In this document: positions 29,704-38,579 of the stretch, one piece after another
Position numbering within the stretch: the stretch's first letter is position 1
How the letters are laid out: each line of letters starts with the position of its first letter
Source: Buchnera aphidicola (Taiwanaphis decaspermi)
Lineage (GTDB): Bacteria; Pseudomonadota; Gammaproteobacteria; Enterobacterales; Enterobacteriaceae
Direction: 5' to 3'
NCBI RefSeq assembly: GCF_039405155.1
Contig: NZ_CP135049.1
Location: 62,001 to 126,000, forward strand
Length of the DNA: 64,000 bases
Position numbers and translations under genes: made by a program
The notes under the pieces: model-generated
What the model was told of the DNA's origin: nothing
Database searches by the model: none
Seen by the model: only the letters and a program-made list of their open reading frames with translations

Positions 29704-30711
29704 ATGAAACATATAAATGTAACAAAAAATTCAGAATTTAAAAAAATATTTTTTGAATCATATAAAAATATAGACAAAGCAAACAATATTGATGAACTTA
29801 ATAATTTAAAAACGAAATATTTAGGAAAAAAAAGTTTTTTAAAAATGCAATTAAAAAAATTGCCACAAATTAAAATTAAGTATAGAAAAAATATCAGTAT
29901 TTTAATTAACAATATAATAAAGAAAATAGAAAAAAAAATAAAAATAAAAAAAATAACAATAGAAAATAATTTAATTAATTATAAAATTTCAAAAGAAAAA
30001 ATTGATGTTTCCTTACCTGGCAGAAATTTAAAAATTGGATCTTTACATCCAATAAATAAAACTATTAATATAATTAAAAATTTTTTTTTTAAATTCGGTT
30101 TTTCTTTTAAATCAGGTCCTGAAATAGAAAATAAATATTATAATTTTGATGCCTTAAACATTGATGAAAATCATCCAAGCAGAAATTATAAAGATTCTTT
30201 CTGGTTTGATGCAAATAATTTATTACGAACTCATACTTCTTCTGTACAAATTAGAGAACTAAAAAAAAAAAAACTTCCAATAAAAATGATTTCTTCAGGT
30301 AAAGTTTATAGAAACGATACTGATTCAACACATTCTCCTATGTTTCATCAGTTAGAATGTTTATGTATAGATAAAAATATAAATTTTTCTAATTTAAAAT
30401 GGTTTGTATACAATTTTTTATATTATTTTTTTGATTACAATATAAAAATAAGATTTAGAAGTTCTTATTTTCCTTTTACCGTGTTATCTGCAGAAATTGA
30501 TATTATGATGAATAATAATAAATGGTTAGAAATATTAGGTTGTGGTTTAGTTCATCCTAAAATATTAAAAAAACATGATATAAATACTGATATATATTCT
30601 GGTTTTGCTTTAGGTGTTGGTATTGAAAGATTAATAATGTTACGTTATTCTTTAAAAAATATTAAATTATTTTTTGATAATGACATTCGTTTTTTAAAAC
30701 AATTTAATTAA
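29704..30711 (+). CDS. pheS: phenylalanyl-tRNA synthetase alpha subunit
   Basis: 335 residues (E. coli 327). N-terminal coiled-coil tRNA-binding region to about residue 100, then the class II core: SLPGR and HP, RTHTSSVQ (motif 1/2 area), GKVYRNDTDSTHSPMFHQLE (motif 2), GCGLVHPKIL and GVGIERLIMLRY (motif 3). The Phe pocket residues appear intact. AGGA lies nine bases before the ATG. pheT follows after 13 bases; the alpha2-beta2 enzyme needs both. Confidence 0.97.
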   Translation: MKHINVTKNSEFKKIFFESYKNIDKANNIDELNNLKTKYLGKKSFLKMQLKKLPQIKIKYRKNISILINNIIKKIEKKIKIKKITIENNLINYKISKEKIDVSLPGRNLKIGSLHPINKTINIIKNFFFKFGFSFKSGPEIENKYYNFDALNIDENHPSRNYKDSFWFDANNLLRTHTSSVQIRELKKKKLPIKMISSGKVYRNDTDSTHSPMFHQLECLCIDKNINFSNLKWFVYNFLYYFFDYNIKIRFRSSYFPFTVLSAEIDIMMNNNKWLEILGCGLVHPKILKKHDINTDIYSGFALGVGIERLIMLRYSLKNIKLFFDNDIRFLKQFN

Positions 30712-30724
30712 TAGGGTTAATAAT

Positions 30725-33142
30725 GTGAAACTAAGTATAAATTGGTTATTAGAATGGTTAAAAACTTCTAATAATATTAGCGATCTATGTTATCAAATGA
30801 CAAATTCTGGTTTTGAAGTTGATTATGTTAAACCTGTTGTAGAAAACTTTTTATCTAAAATTATTATTGGCAAAATATTAGAATGTAATATAAATAGCGA
30901 TGGTTCTTATTTTGCTACAATTAATGTAGGTAATAATAAAAAAGTAAATGTTATTTCTTTTGCAAATAATTGCAAAAAAAACATGAAAGTTATAGTTTAT
31001 AAATACGGAGTTAATTTAAAAAAAAAAATAATTAATTATAACAAACATAAAAAATATTTTTCTAAATGGCATTTATGTTCAAAAAATGATATAGGACTTA
31101 TTACAACATCTAAAAAAAACAAAGATGAAATATTTGAATTACCAAAAAATGCTCCTATAGGTGAAAATGCTAATAATTATTTAATGTTAAATGATTATAT
31201 TATTAAAGTTAATATACCTTACAATAGACCTGATTGTTTAAATATTTTTGGTATTGCTAAAGATTTAACTATATTAAATAAAAAAAACAAATTTATTAAA
31301 AAAAAAATAAATATTAAAAAAAATACAACAAATTTTGTTTGTCCAATAAAAATAAAGATTAATAAAGAAAGTTTTATTTATTTAAATCGAAGTATATTAA
31401 ATATCAAATATAATGTTGAAACACCTTTTTTTATATTAGAAAGATTACGTAGATGTGATATTAAAATAACTAATAATATATTAATTAATATTATTAATTA
31501 TATTTTTATAGAAATCGGACAAGTAATAAAAATTTATGATTTAGATGTGATTTCAAAAAAAATTATCATTCGTTATGCTGATAATGATACAATTAAAATA
31601 AATAACAAAAAAAATAAATTACATAATAATGATATTGTAATCACAAATGGTAAAAAAATATTATCTATAGGAAATTCGACTGTATATTGTGATAATGTGA
31701 AAGTTAGCAAATTTACAAAAAATATTTTTGTAGAATGCTCCTATTTTAAAAGTCAAATAAAAAGCAAAAACATAATTAAATATAATTCATACAATATGTA
31801 TAATAGTAATGTTGGAATAAAATATTCTATGCAAAAATATGCATTAGAATATTTTACTTATTTAGTAATGATATCATGTGATGGATTAACTGGACCTGTT
31901 AATTATTTAACTAATAATTATAAAAAAAACACAAAAAAAATAATTTGTATTAATAAAAAAAAAATAAATAATATATTAGGATTAAAATTATCTCATAAAA
32001 ATATAAAAAAAATTTTATTACAGTTAAAATTTAAAAACAAATTTATAAATGATAATTGGAAAATTGAAATACCTTTTTTAAGAAAAGATATACAAATTGA
32101 AGAAGATATGGTTAACGAAATATTAAGAATTTATGGATGTAATAATATCCCAGCTATTGCTCCTAAAATTAGAAACAAAAAAATAAAAAAAGACAACAAT
32201 AATTATTCTTTTTTAAAAAAAGCTAAAGACATTCTTGTTTGCAAAGGTTATTTTGAAATTATTACTTATAGTTTTGTAAAAAATAAATTTCAAAAAATTT
32301 TATATCCTAAAGAAAAACAAATATATATAAAAAATCCTATTTCTAATAAAATATCAAATATGAGATTATCTATGTTTACAGGATTATTACAAACGTTAAT
32401 TTACAATTTAAAACGTAACAATATCACTAATCGTTTATTTGAATGCGGATTATGTTTTTCTCCAGATAATAATTTTAAAAAAAATACAAATATAAAACAA
32501 GAATTATTATTATCTGGTTTGTTATTAAGTACAATAGAAAATGATAATTTATATGATCATGCTAATAGAAAAATGGATTTTTTTGACTTAAAAAGTGATA
32601 TAGAATCAATTTTGTCTATAATAGACAAATTAGAAAATTTTAATTTTTGTAGTAAAGAATCAAAACATGGATTTCATCCTTATAAAAGTGCATCTATATT
32701 TTATAAAAACAAAAAAATAGGATTTATTGGTTCTCTACATCCTAACATCACAAGTTTACTTAATATTAAATATGATGTTATACTTTTTGAACTTTTTATT
32801 GATAAAATAATTTTTAATGATAAAAAAAATATTTATGATTTATCAAAAATTTCATATCTTCCAGTAAATATAAGAGATATTTCTATTATAATATCTGACA
32901 AAATACCTGTCTCAAAAGTAGTTGATCTTTGTTATTCATCTTCTAAAAAATATATTAGTGACGTTAAAGTGTTTGATGTTTATATGAATGATAAAATAAA
33001 TAAAAATAAAAAAAGTGTGTCTATTAATTTAATTTTGCAACCTATAAATAAAACTTTTACAGAAAAAAAGATTTCTATTATAATAAATAATTGTTTATTT
33101 CTATTAAATAAAAAATTAAAAGCAACTTTAAGAACACAATAA
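30725..33142 (+). CDS. pheT: phenylalanyl-tRNA synthetase beta subunit, editing site degenerate
   Basis: 805 residues (E. coli 795) from GTG 30725 (MKLSINWLLEW). Domains in order: N-terminal B1, EMAP-like tRNA-binding B2 (about 40-150), B3/B4 (about 205-400), B5 with WKIEIPFLRKDIQIEEDMVNE, the catalytic-like B6-7 and the C-terminal anticodon-binding ferredoxin domain (SYLPVNIRDISI). In B3/B4 the tyrosine-clearing site is altered: the editing His is Lys269, the GGIFGG loop reads GNSTVY (316-321), and the HTDASHRYERG block is not recognisable (354-365). Aminoacylation architecture seems sound. ihfA, the usual next gene in enterics, is absent. Confidence 0.96.
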   Translation: MKLSINWLLEWLKTSNNISDLCYQMTNSGFEVDYVKPVVENFLSKIIIGKILECNINSDGSYFATINVGNNKKVNVISFANNCKKNMKVIVYKYGVNLKKKIINYNKHKKYFSKWHLCSKNDIGLITTSKKNKDEIFELPKNAPIGENANNYLMLNDYIIKVNIPYNRPDCLNIFGIAKDLTILNKKNKFIKKKINIKKNTTNFVCPIKIKINKESFIYLNRSILNIKYNVETPFFILERLRRCDIKITNNILINIINYIFIEIGQVIKIYDLDVISKKIIIRYADNDTIKINNKKNKLHNNDIVITNGKKILSIGNSTVYCDNVKVSKFTKNIFVECSYFKSQIKSKNIIKYNSYNMYNSNVGIKYSMQKYALEYFTYLVMISCDGLTGPVNYLTNNYKKNTKKIICINKKKINNILGLKLSHKNIKKILLQLKFKNKFINDNWKIEIPFLRKDIQIEEDMVNEILRIYGCNNIPAIAPKIRNKKIKKDNNNYSFLKKAKDILVCKGYFEIITYSFVKNKFQKILYPKEKQIYIKNPISNKISNMRLSMFTGLLQTLIYNLKRNNITNRLFECGLCFSPDNNFKKNTNIKQELLLSGLLLSTIENDNLYDHANRKMDFFDLKSDIESILSIIDKLENFNFCSKESKHGFHPYKSASIFYKNKKIGFIGSLHPNITSLLNIKYDVILFELFIDKIIFNDKKNIYDLSKISYLPVNIRDISIIISDKIPVSKVVDLCYSSSKKYISDVKVFDVYMNDKINKNKKSVSINLILQPINKTFTEKKISIIINNCLFLLNKKLKATLRTQ

Positions 33143-33243
33143 ATATTTTTATTTTTTATGTTATAATTATAAAATTAATTTTTATTTATATGAAAATTTT
33201 TTTATTGTTTATTTAAAATATTTATTATTTATGAAATAAAAAT

Positions 33244-35211
33244 TTAAGTACAATAAAAAAAATTAAAATTTACTAGTTTAGAAAATATTTTTTTTGCATG
33301 AACTAATAATGTTAATCTATTGATCATTATTTTTTTATTATTATCACATATATTTACTTTTTCAAAAAAAATTGATATCATTTTATGCAGATTAAGTAAC
33401 ATTTTAAAATATTTACTATATTTTTTTTTATTTATACAATGACAAGTTTCTTTTTTTATTTTAATTAACATGTTAAAAAAAATAAATTCTTCTTTTTTAG
33501 AAAATAATTTTTTTTTTATTTTTTTGCTAACGTTATAATCAATATTATTTTTTAACAAAATATTAGATATTCTTTTATCTGTTTTCATTACTAAATTAAA
33601 TTTTTTTGTTTTATAAAATTTATTTAATTTTTTAATTAAATTGTTTAATGTTAATAAATTATTTTTTTTTTTTGATAAAATAGATTTTATAATATTTTTT
33701 TTATATCCTTTATTTTCGTAAAAGTTGTTTAACCTTGTATAAAAAAAATTAAATATTTTTTTTAGCACCTTTTTTTTATCAATTTTATTATTATATAATG
33801 AAATATTTTTTTTGATAAGTTTATATATATTAATTTTTATATTATTTTTTAATATAATTTTTATTATACCCAAAGAACATCTTCTCAAACCAAAAGGGTC
33901 TTTTTTACTATTTGGTATGTTATTAATAATAAACATTGCGGTAATAGTATCTATTTTATCAGATATAGAAAGTATACAACTTATATATCTTTTTGGAATA
34001 TTATCTTTTGCAAATCTTGGTTCATAATGTTCTTTAATAGCTAATGCAACATTATTTTTTTCTTTGTAACATTTTGCATAATAACTTCCGATTATACCTT
34101 GCATTTCTGGTATTTCAAATACTATGTTAGTAACTAAATCACATTTAGATAATAAAGAAGCTTTGTTAAGATCATACATTTTGTTTTTATTATTTGTTTT
34201 GTTTTTTAAACAATGTATATATTTAGACAGTTTTTTAATTCTTATAGTTTTTTCATACAAATTTCCTAACTTTTTGTAAAAAGTTACATTTTTTAATTTA
34301 ATTAAATTAAATTTTAAGTTTTTTTTTAAATCTAATTTTATAAAAAATAAAATATCATTTAATTTTGAACGTAGAACGTTTTGATGACCTGAAATAATTT
34401 GTTTATTATTATTACTTTTAACATTTGATACAAATATGAAATATTGTATTAATTTTTTTTTATTAATATCATATACTGGAAAATATTTTTGTTGTTTTTT
34501 CATAACAAAAATTATAATTTCTTTTGGAATTTTTAAAAATTTTTTATCATATTTACCTATATTTATATTAGGCCATTCTACAGACGATGTTATTTCTTTC
34601 AAAAAATTTTTTGTTATTTTTATCTTACCATTTATTTTTTTAGCATATTTTTTTACTTTGTTTTTTATGATGTTTTTACGAATATTGTAATCAGCTATAA
34701 CTTTTCCTTTTTTTAAAAGTAGTAATGAATAATCTTTAGCATGATTAATTTCTATTTTTTTTTCTCCCATAAATCTATGACCTGATAATATTTTATTAGG
34801 TTTTAAATTAAATATCTTTTTTTTAATTAGTAAATCATCTAATAATATTATTATATTCCTTATAGGACGAATAAATTTTATATAAGGTTTATCCCAAAAC
34901 ATATTTTTAATATCTTTAATTTTTTTTATAGACAATTCTACAACTCTAGGAAGATAATTTTTTAATTTATTCAAAAAAATATCTTTTTCATTTAAATTTT
35001 TATCATTTAAATAGTTAACTTTTTCTTTCTTAAAAAAAATTTGTACTGCTATTCTTCGAGAAGTTGCAAACCATTTAATTTTTTTATATTTAAAATTAAT
35101 TTTACGTATTTCTATTTTTATATTTTTTAAGAAAGATTTTGCTATAAAAAATAATTTTGTAAAAGGTATTTCTTCCACATTTATTTCTATAAGTAATATT
35201 TTATCGTACAT
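33244..35211 (-). CDS. glyS: glycyl-tRNA synthetase beta subunit, with internal deletion
   Basis: 655 residues against 689 in E. coli. Recognisable blocks: VEEIPF near the N-terminus, KWFATSRRIAV, RPIRN, SGHRFMGE, GKVIADY, SVEWP, KKQQKYFPVYD, KCDLVTNIVFEIPEMQG, HYEPRFAKDNIP and the C-terminal HD-like DPFGLRR. Between RRIA and FIRP there are about 65 residues where E. coli has about 109, so roughly 44 have been deleted from the N-terminal body. The beta subunit binds tRNA for the alpha2-beta2 enzyme. It begins 13 bases after glyQ. Confidence 0.95.
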   Translation of the reverse strand: MYDKILLIEINVEEIPFTKLFFIAKSFLKNIKIEIRKINFKYKKIKWFATSRRIAVQIFFKKEKVNYLNDKNLNEKDIFLNKLKNYLPRVVELSIKKIKDIKNMFWDKPYIKFIRPIRNIIILLDDLLIKKKIFNLKPNKILSGHRFMGEKKIEINHAKDYSLLLLKKGKVIADYNIRKNIIKNKVKKYAKKINGKIKITKNFLKEITSSVEWPNINIGKYDKKFLKIPKEIIIFVMKKQQKYFPVYDINKKKLIQYFIFVSNVKSNNNKQIISGHQNVLRSKLNDILFFIKLDLKKNLKFNLIKLKNVTFYKKLGNLYEKTIRIKKLSKYIHCLKNKTNNKNKMYDLNKASLLSKCDLVTNIVFEIPEMQGIIGSYYAKCYKEKNNVALAIKEHYEPRFAKDNIPKRYISCILSISDKIDTITAMFIINNIPNSKKDPFGLRRCSLGIIKIILKNNIKINIYKLIKKNISLYNNKIDKKKVLKKIFNFFYTRLNNFYENKGYKKNIIKSILSKKKNNLLTLNNLIKKLNKFYKTKKFNLVMKTDKRISNILLKNNIDYNVSKKIKKKLFSKKEEFIFFNMLIKIKKETCHCINKKKYSKYFKMLLNLHKMISIFFEKVNICDNNKKIMINRLTLLVHAKKIFSKLVNFNFFYCT

Positions 35212-35224
35212 GTAATATTTTCCA

Positions 35225-36109
35225 CTACATTATATTTTTGTTATTTATATATGCTTGCAATATTAGTTTAGTCATATTTTTAATTTTTAGTATATATTTT
35301 TGTCTTTCACTTACTGAAATGGCTTTTCTAGATTCCAAAATGTTAAAATAATGACATGCTTGCATTATATGTTCATAGGCTGGTATTGGTAATTTATATG
35401 ATAGATTTAGAAGTTTTTTTGCTTCTTCAATATGGTTGTGAAATATTTTAAATAAAAAACTTATATTTGCATATTCAAAATTATATTTTGATTTTTCTAC
35501 TTCATTATTATAAAATAAATCATGATATGTAACTTTATTTAAATCATTTTTGTCACTCCATATTAAATCATATATGTTATCAACTTCTTGTACAACCATA
35601 GATATTCTTTCAATACCGTACGTTATTTCTACTGCTGTTGGATCACAATTTATGCTACCTATTTGTTGGAAATATGTAAATTGAGTTATTTCTATACCAT
35701 TTAACCAAACTTCCCATCCCACACCAGAAGCTCCTAATGTATCATTTTTCCAATTATCTTCTATAAATTTTATATCATTTTCTAACAAATTTATATTTAA
35801 ATAAGAAAGAGAATTTATATATATATTTTGAATATTTTTGGGAACTGGTTTTATTATTACTTGAAATTGGTAATATTCTTGCATTCTATAAGGATTTTTT
35901 GCATATCTTCCATCATTTGGACGTCTTGATAATTGAACATAAGCTGATGAAATTTTATTAGAAGTTGATGCATAAAAAAAAGTGATAGGATGAAATGTAC
36001 CTGCTCCAACCATAATATCTACAGGTTGCATTATAGTCAACCCTTGCTTGATCCAATATTTTTTTAAATTTGATATTAAACCGGATATATTTTTATTAGA
36101 TTTTTTCAT
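35225..36109 (-). CDS. glyQ: glycyl-tRNA synthetase alpha subunit
   Basis: 294 residues (E. coli 303). This is the class II catalytic subunit that forms Gly-AMP. Conserved segments are LKKYWIKQGLTIMQP, GAGTFHPITF, YVQLSRRPNDGRY, RMQEYYQFQVI, GASGVGWEVWLNGIEITQFTYFQ (read in parts) and YGIERISM. It lies upstream of glyS in the same operon on the minus strand. 188 bases of A/T sequence separate it from the divergent nfo gene. Confidence 0.97.
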   Translation of the reverse strand: MKKSNKNISGLISNLKKYWIKQGLTIMQPVDIMVGAGTFHPITFFYASTSNKISSAYVQLSRRPNDGRYAKNPYRMQEYYQFQVIIKPVPKNIQNIYINSLSYLNINLLENDIKFIEDNWKNDTLGASGVGWEVWLNGIEITQFTYFQQIGSINCDPTAVEITYGIERISMVVQEVDNIYDLIWSDKNDLNKVTYHDLFYNNEVEKSKYNFEYANISFLFKIFHNHIEEAKKLLNLSYKLPIPAYEHIMQACHYFNILESRKAISVSERQKYILKIKNMTKLILQAYINNKNIM

Positions 36110-36297
36110 ATATATTTATATTTATTAATTTTACCTTATCTCTTAATTATTTTTTTAAAAAAATTTTTATTTTAAAAACATAAAATTCAATTATTAATTA
36201 TATAATATTTTATTTATTATATATAATCAATATTTATTATTTATGATAAATTATATTAAATATTAAAAAAAAATTTATTAACTATAAAGGAAGTTTG

Positions 36298-37143
36298 GTG
36301 AAATACATAGGACCTCATATTAGTATATCTGGTGGTATAAATTTAACTGTTTTGAGAGCACATAAATTAGAAGCAACAGCATTTGCTTTTTTTACTAAAA
36401 ATCAATTAAGATGGAATTTCACTAATATTGATGAAAAGAAAATAATATCATTTAAAAACAATTGTATTAAATATAAATTCAAATCATCTCAAATATTACC
36501 ACATGCTGGTTATTTGATTAATTTAGGCCATCCAGATAATAATTTGTTAAAAAAGTCAAGATTGTCTTTTATTGAAGAAATATTAATATGTGAAAAATTA
36601 GGATTAAAATTTTTAAATTTTCACCCCGGTAGCCACTTACGTAAAATAACAGAGAAAAAATGTTTAAACATAATATCTGATTCTATCAATATATCTTTGA
36701 ACAAAACAAATAAATTGATTTTGCTTATAGAAAATACAGCTGGACAAGGTAGTAATATGGGTTATAATCTTGAACATTTGTTTTATATTATCAACAAAAT
36801 TGAAAATAAATCTAGAATAGGTGTATGTATTGATACTTGTCATTCTTTTGTTTCAGGATATGATTTAAGAACAGAAAATGATTGTAATATTTTTTTTAAA
36901 AAATATGATGATATTATAGGTTTTAAATATTTACGTGCTATGCATCTAAATGACTCTAAAAAAGAATTATTTAGCAAAGTTGATAGACATGAAAATTTAG
37001 GTAAAGGTAAAATTGGAAATAAATTGTTTTCTTATATTATGCGTAATAAAAAATTTAACAATATTCCGTTAATCTTAGAAACTCCAAATTCATCTTTATG
37101 GGAAAAAGAAATAAAATTTTTAAAAAAAATGACAAATATTTAG
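36298..37143 (+). CDS. nfo: endonuclease IV (AP endonuclease)
   Basis: Base-excision repair enzyme that cuts at abasic sites, with a TIM-barrel tri-zinc site. I start at GTG 36298 (MKYIGPHISISGG, as in E. coli); the TTG three bases upstream would add one residue. AAGGAAG lies just before. The product is 281 residues (E. coli 285). Metal ligands are all visible: LPHAGYLINLGHP, NFHPGSH, IENTAGQG, IDTCHSF, AMHLND, DRHEN and ILETP. One of the DNA-repair enzymes kept in a genome that loses many. Confidence 0.96.
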   Translation: MKYIGPHISISGGINLTVLRAHKLEATAFAFFTKNQLRWNFTNIDEKKIISFKNNCIKYKFKSSQILPHAGYLINLGHPDNNLLKKSRLSFIEEILICEKLGLKFLNFHPGSHLRKITEKKCLNIISDSINISLNKTNKLILLIENTAGQGSNMGYNLEHLFYIINKIENKSRIGVCIDTCHSFVSGYDLRTENDCNIFFKKYDDIIGFKYLRAMHLNDSKKELFSKVDRHENLGKGKIGNKLFSYIMRNKKFNNIPLILETPNSSLWEKEIKFLKKMTNI

Positions 37144-37216
37144 TCATGAAATTGATATAAAAAATAAAAAATATATTTTTATATTTATGACAAAACATTT
37201 TAATAATGAGATTTTT

Positions 37217-37504
37217 ATGAATAAAATAAAAGCAAATATAAGAGTCACAACAGGAAAATCTAATAGTAGATATTTAAGGAAAAATAACAAATTTCCTAGT
37301 ATTATATATGGAAAAAATTACAAAAATATTTTAATTGAATTAGATCAAAATAAAACATTAAAATTAATGTCCAATATTAGCATTTATAAAGAAAAAATAT
37401 CAATTATAATAGATAAAAGTATTTATTTGGTATTTGTAAAAGATATTCAATATCATATTTTAAAAGAAACATTCATGCATATAGATTTTCTAAGAATCAA
37501 ATAA
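37217..37504 (+). CDS. rplY: 50S ribosomal protein L25
   Basis: 5S rRNA-binding protein, 95 residues from ATG 37217 (E. coli 94). An in-frame ATG at 37187 would add ten residues with no counterpart, and I see no ribosome site for it. Motifs: RVTTGKSNSRYLRKNNKFPSI and IIYG, DVQ-like KDIQYH, and the terminal HIDFLRI. It lies 73 bases after nfo. Confidence 0.92.
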   Translation: MNKIKANIRVTTGKSNSRYLRKNNKFPSIIYGKNYKNILIELDQNKTLKLMSNISIYKEKISIIIDKSIYLVFVKDIQYHILKETFMHIDFLRIK

Positions 37505-37550
37505 TTTAAATATATAATTCTAAAAACAATTATTATTTTATAACATTATA

Positions 37551-37611
37551 TCGGCACGTTTTTAGTTATCGTATTTTTAAATGTTATTTATATTATGAAT
37601 TACCGTGCCGA
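37551..37611. terminator. 8-bp GC-rich stem with 45-base loop between convergent rplY and yabI
   Basis: TCGGCACG (37551-37558) and CGTGCCGA (37604-37611) are exact inverted repeats of high GC, 45 bases apart. The location between two facing genes suggests a bidirectional terminator. The long loop is unusual for that role and carries no strong internal stem I could find. Confidence 0.45.
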
Positions 37612-37641
37612 ATAAAATAATAATTATTATAAACATACATT

Positions 37642-38391
37642 TTATAAAAAAATAGTATAAAGTATTTTTTTTAAAATTAAAATTTGCGGATTAATAAATA
37701 AAAATATAACATTTATAATTGTTACAAAAATACTTGCGAAAAATAATATTTTTATTTTTGTTATTGATATTAATAAATTTTTATTTATTTTATAATTCCA
37801 TAACTTTAAAAATAAAAATATATTTAACCAAATAACACACATAGTAAATATTAATAAATATGAAAAAAAATTTTTTTTATTGTTGTTTGGTATAGTAAAA
37901 GCTACACTTGTAAATATACCTGGGAAAAAATATATTATAGGCCATAAAAAACAACTAAATAGGTTGGGTATGATAAATTTTTTTATTGGTATGTTTAACA
38001 TACCTGATAATAAAGGTACAATGGATCTTGTTGGACCAATAAATTTACCAATAAATATAGTTAACGTATTGTAACACAAAGATTTTTTTGTTTTTGAAAT
38101 AAATATTTGGTTTTTTTTTAAAAAATTAAATTTTATTAAATGTTTATGAAATTTAAATCCTATATAATAAGAAGTCCAATCACCTAATAAACAAAAAAAA
38201 GTTGATATTATCCATAAAGGATATAATTTTATTTTTTCACATCCAATTAATGAACCAAATAAAGTCATTAATAAGATACCAGGTACAAATAATCCTACTA
38301 TAGCAAAAGATTCTAAAAAAGAAATAATAGCTATTGCAATTAATGCATATGAAGAAGAATGATTTATCAAATATTTTATATATAATTCCAT
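37642..38391 (-). CDS. yabI: DedA-family inner-membrane protein YabI
   Basis: 249 residues (E. coli YabI 254). DedA/VTT-fold proteins are linked to lipid scrambling, membrane homeostasis and proton motive force; the exact role of YabI is not settled. The family core is clear: SFLESFAIVGLFVPG in the first re-entrant/membrane segment, GDWTSYYIGFKF, and GKFIGPTRSIVPLLSGM with the conserved GPTR arginine. Further membrane segments lie at about 130-155, 170-195 and 215-245. It diverges from surA across 188 bases. Confidence 0.92.
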   Translation of the reverse strand: MELYIKYLINHSSSYALIAIAIISFLESFAIVGLFVPGILLMTLFGSLIGCEKIKLYPLWIISTFFCLLGDWTSYYIGFKFHKHLIKFNFLKKNQIFISKTKKSLCYNTLTIFIGKFIGPTRSIVPLLSGMLNIPIKKFIIPNLFSCFLWPIIYFFPGIFTSVAFTIPNNNKKNFFSYLLIFTMCVIWLNIFLFLKLWNYKINKNLLISITKIKILFFASIFVTIINVIFLFINPQILILKKILYTIFL

Positions 38392-38579
38392 TATATGTAC
38401 TCATTGTTATAAAATTATGTGTAAATAAATTCTAAATATTTTATTTATTTTTTAAATATAAAACTATTTATTTTTTTTTAAAGGAATGTATAATTATATA
38501 AAATATAAATTTTATTAACAAAAATAATTTAAATTTTTTTTGACTTTTTAAAATAAAAAATAACATAAAGAAAACATAA

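Noticed and set aside
29660..29707. A 15-codon ORF ending across the pheS start, at the place of the enteric pheM leader
   Set aside because: It has only two Phe codons that are not clustered, no ribosome site, and lies after rather than before the hairpin, so I do not call a PheM leader.
34436..34690. Hydrophobic plus-strand ORFs within glyS (also 33812-34027)
   Set aside because: Complement of Lys/Asn-rich coding sequence reads as Phe/Leu and mimics membrane proteins; they overlap conserved GlyS motifs.
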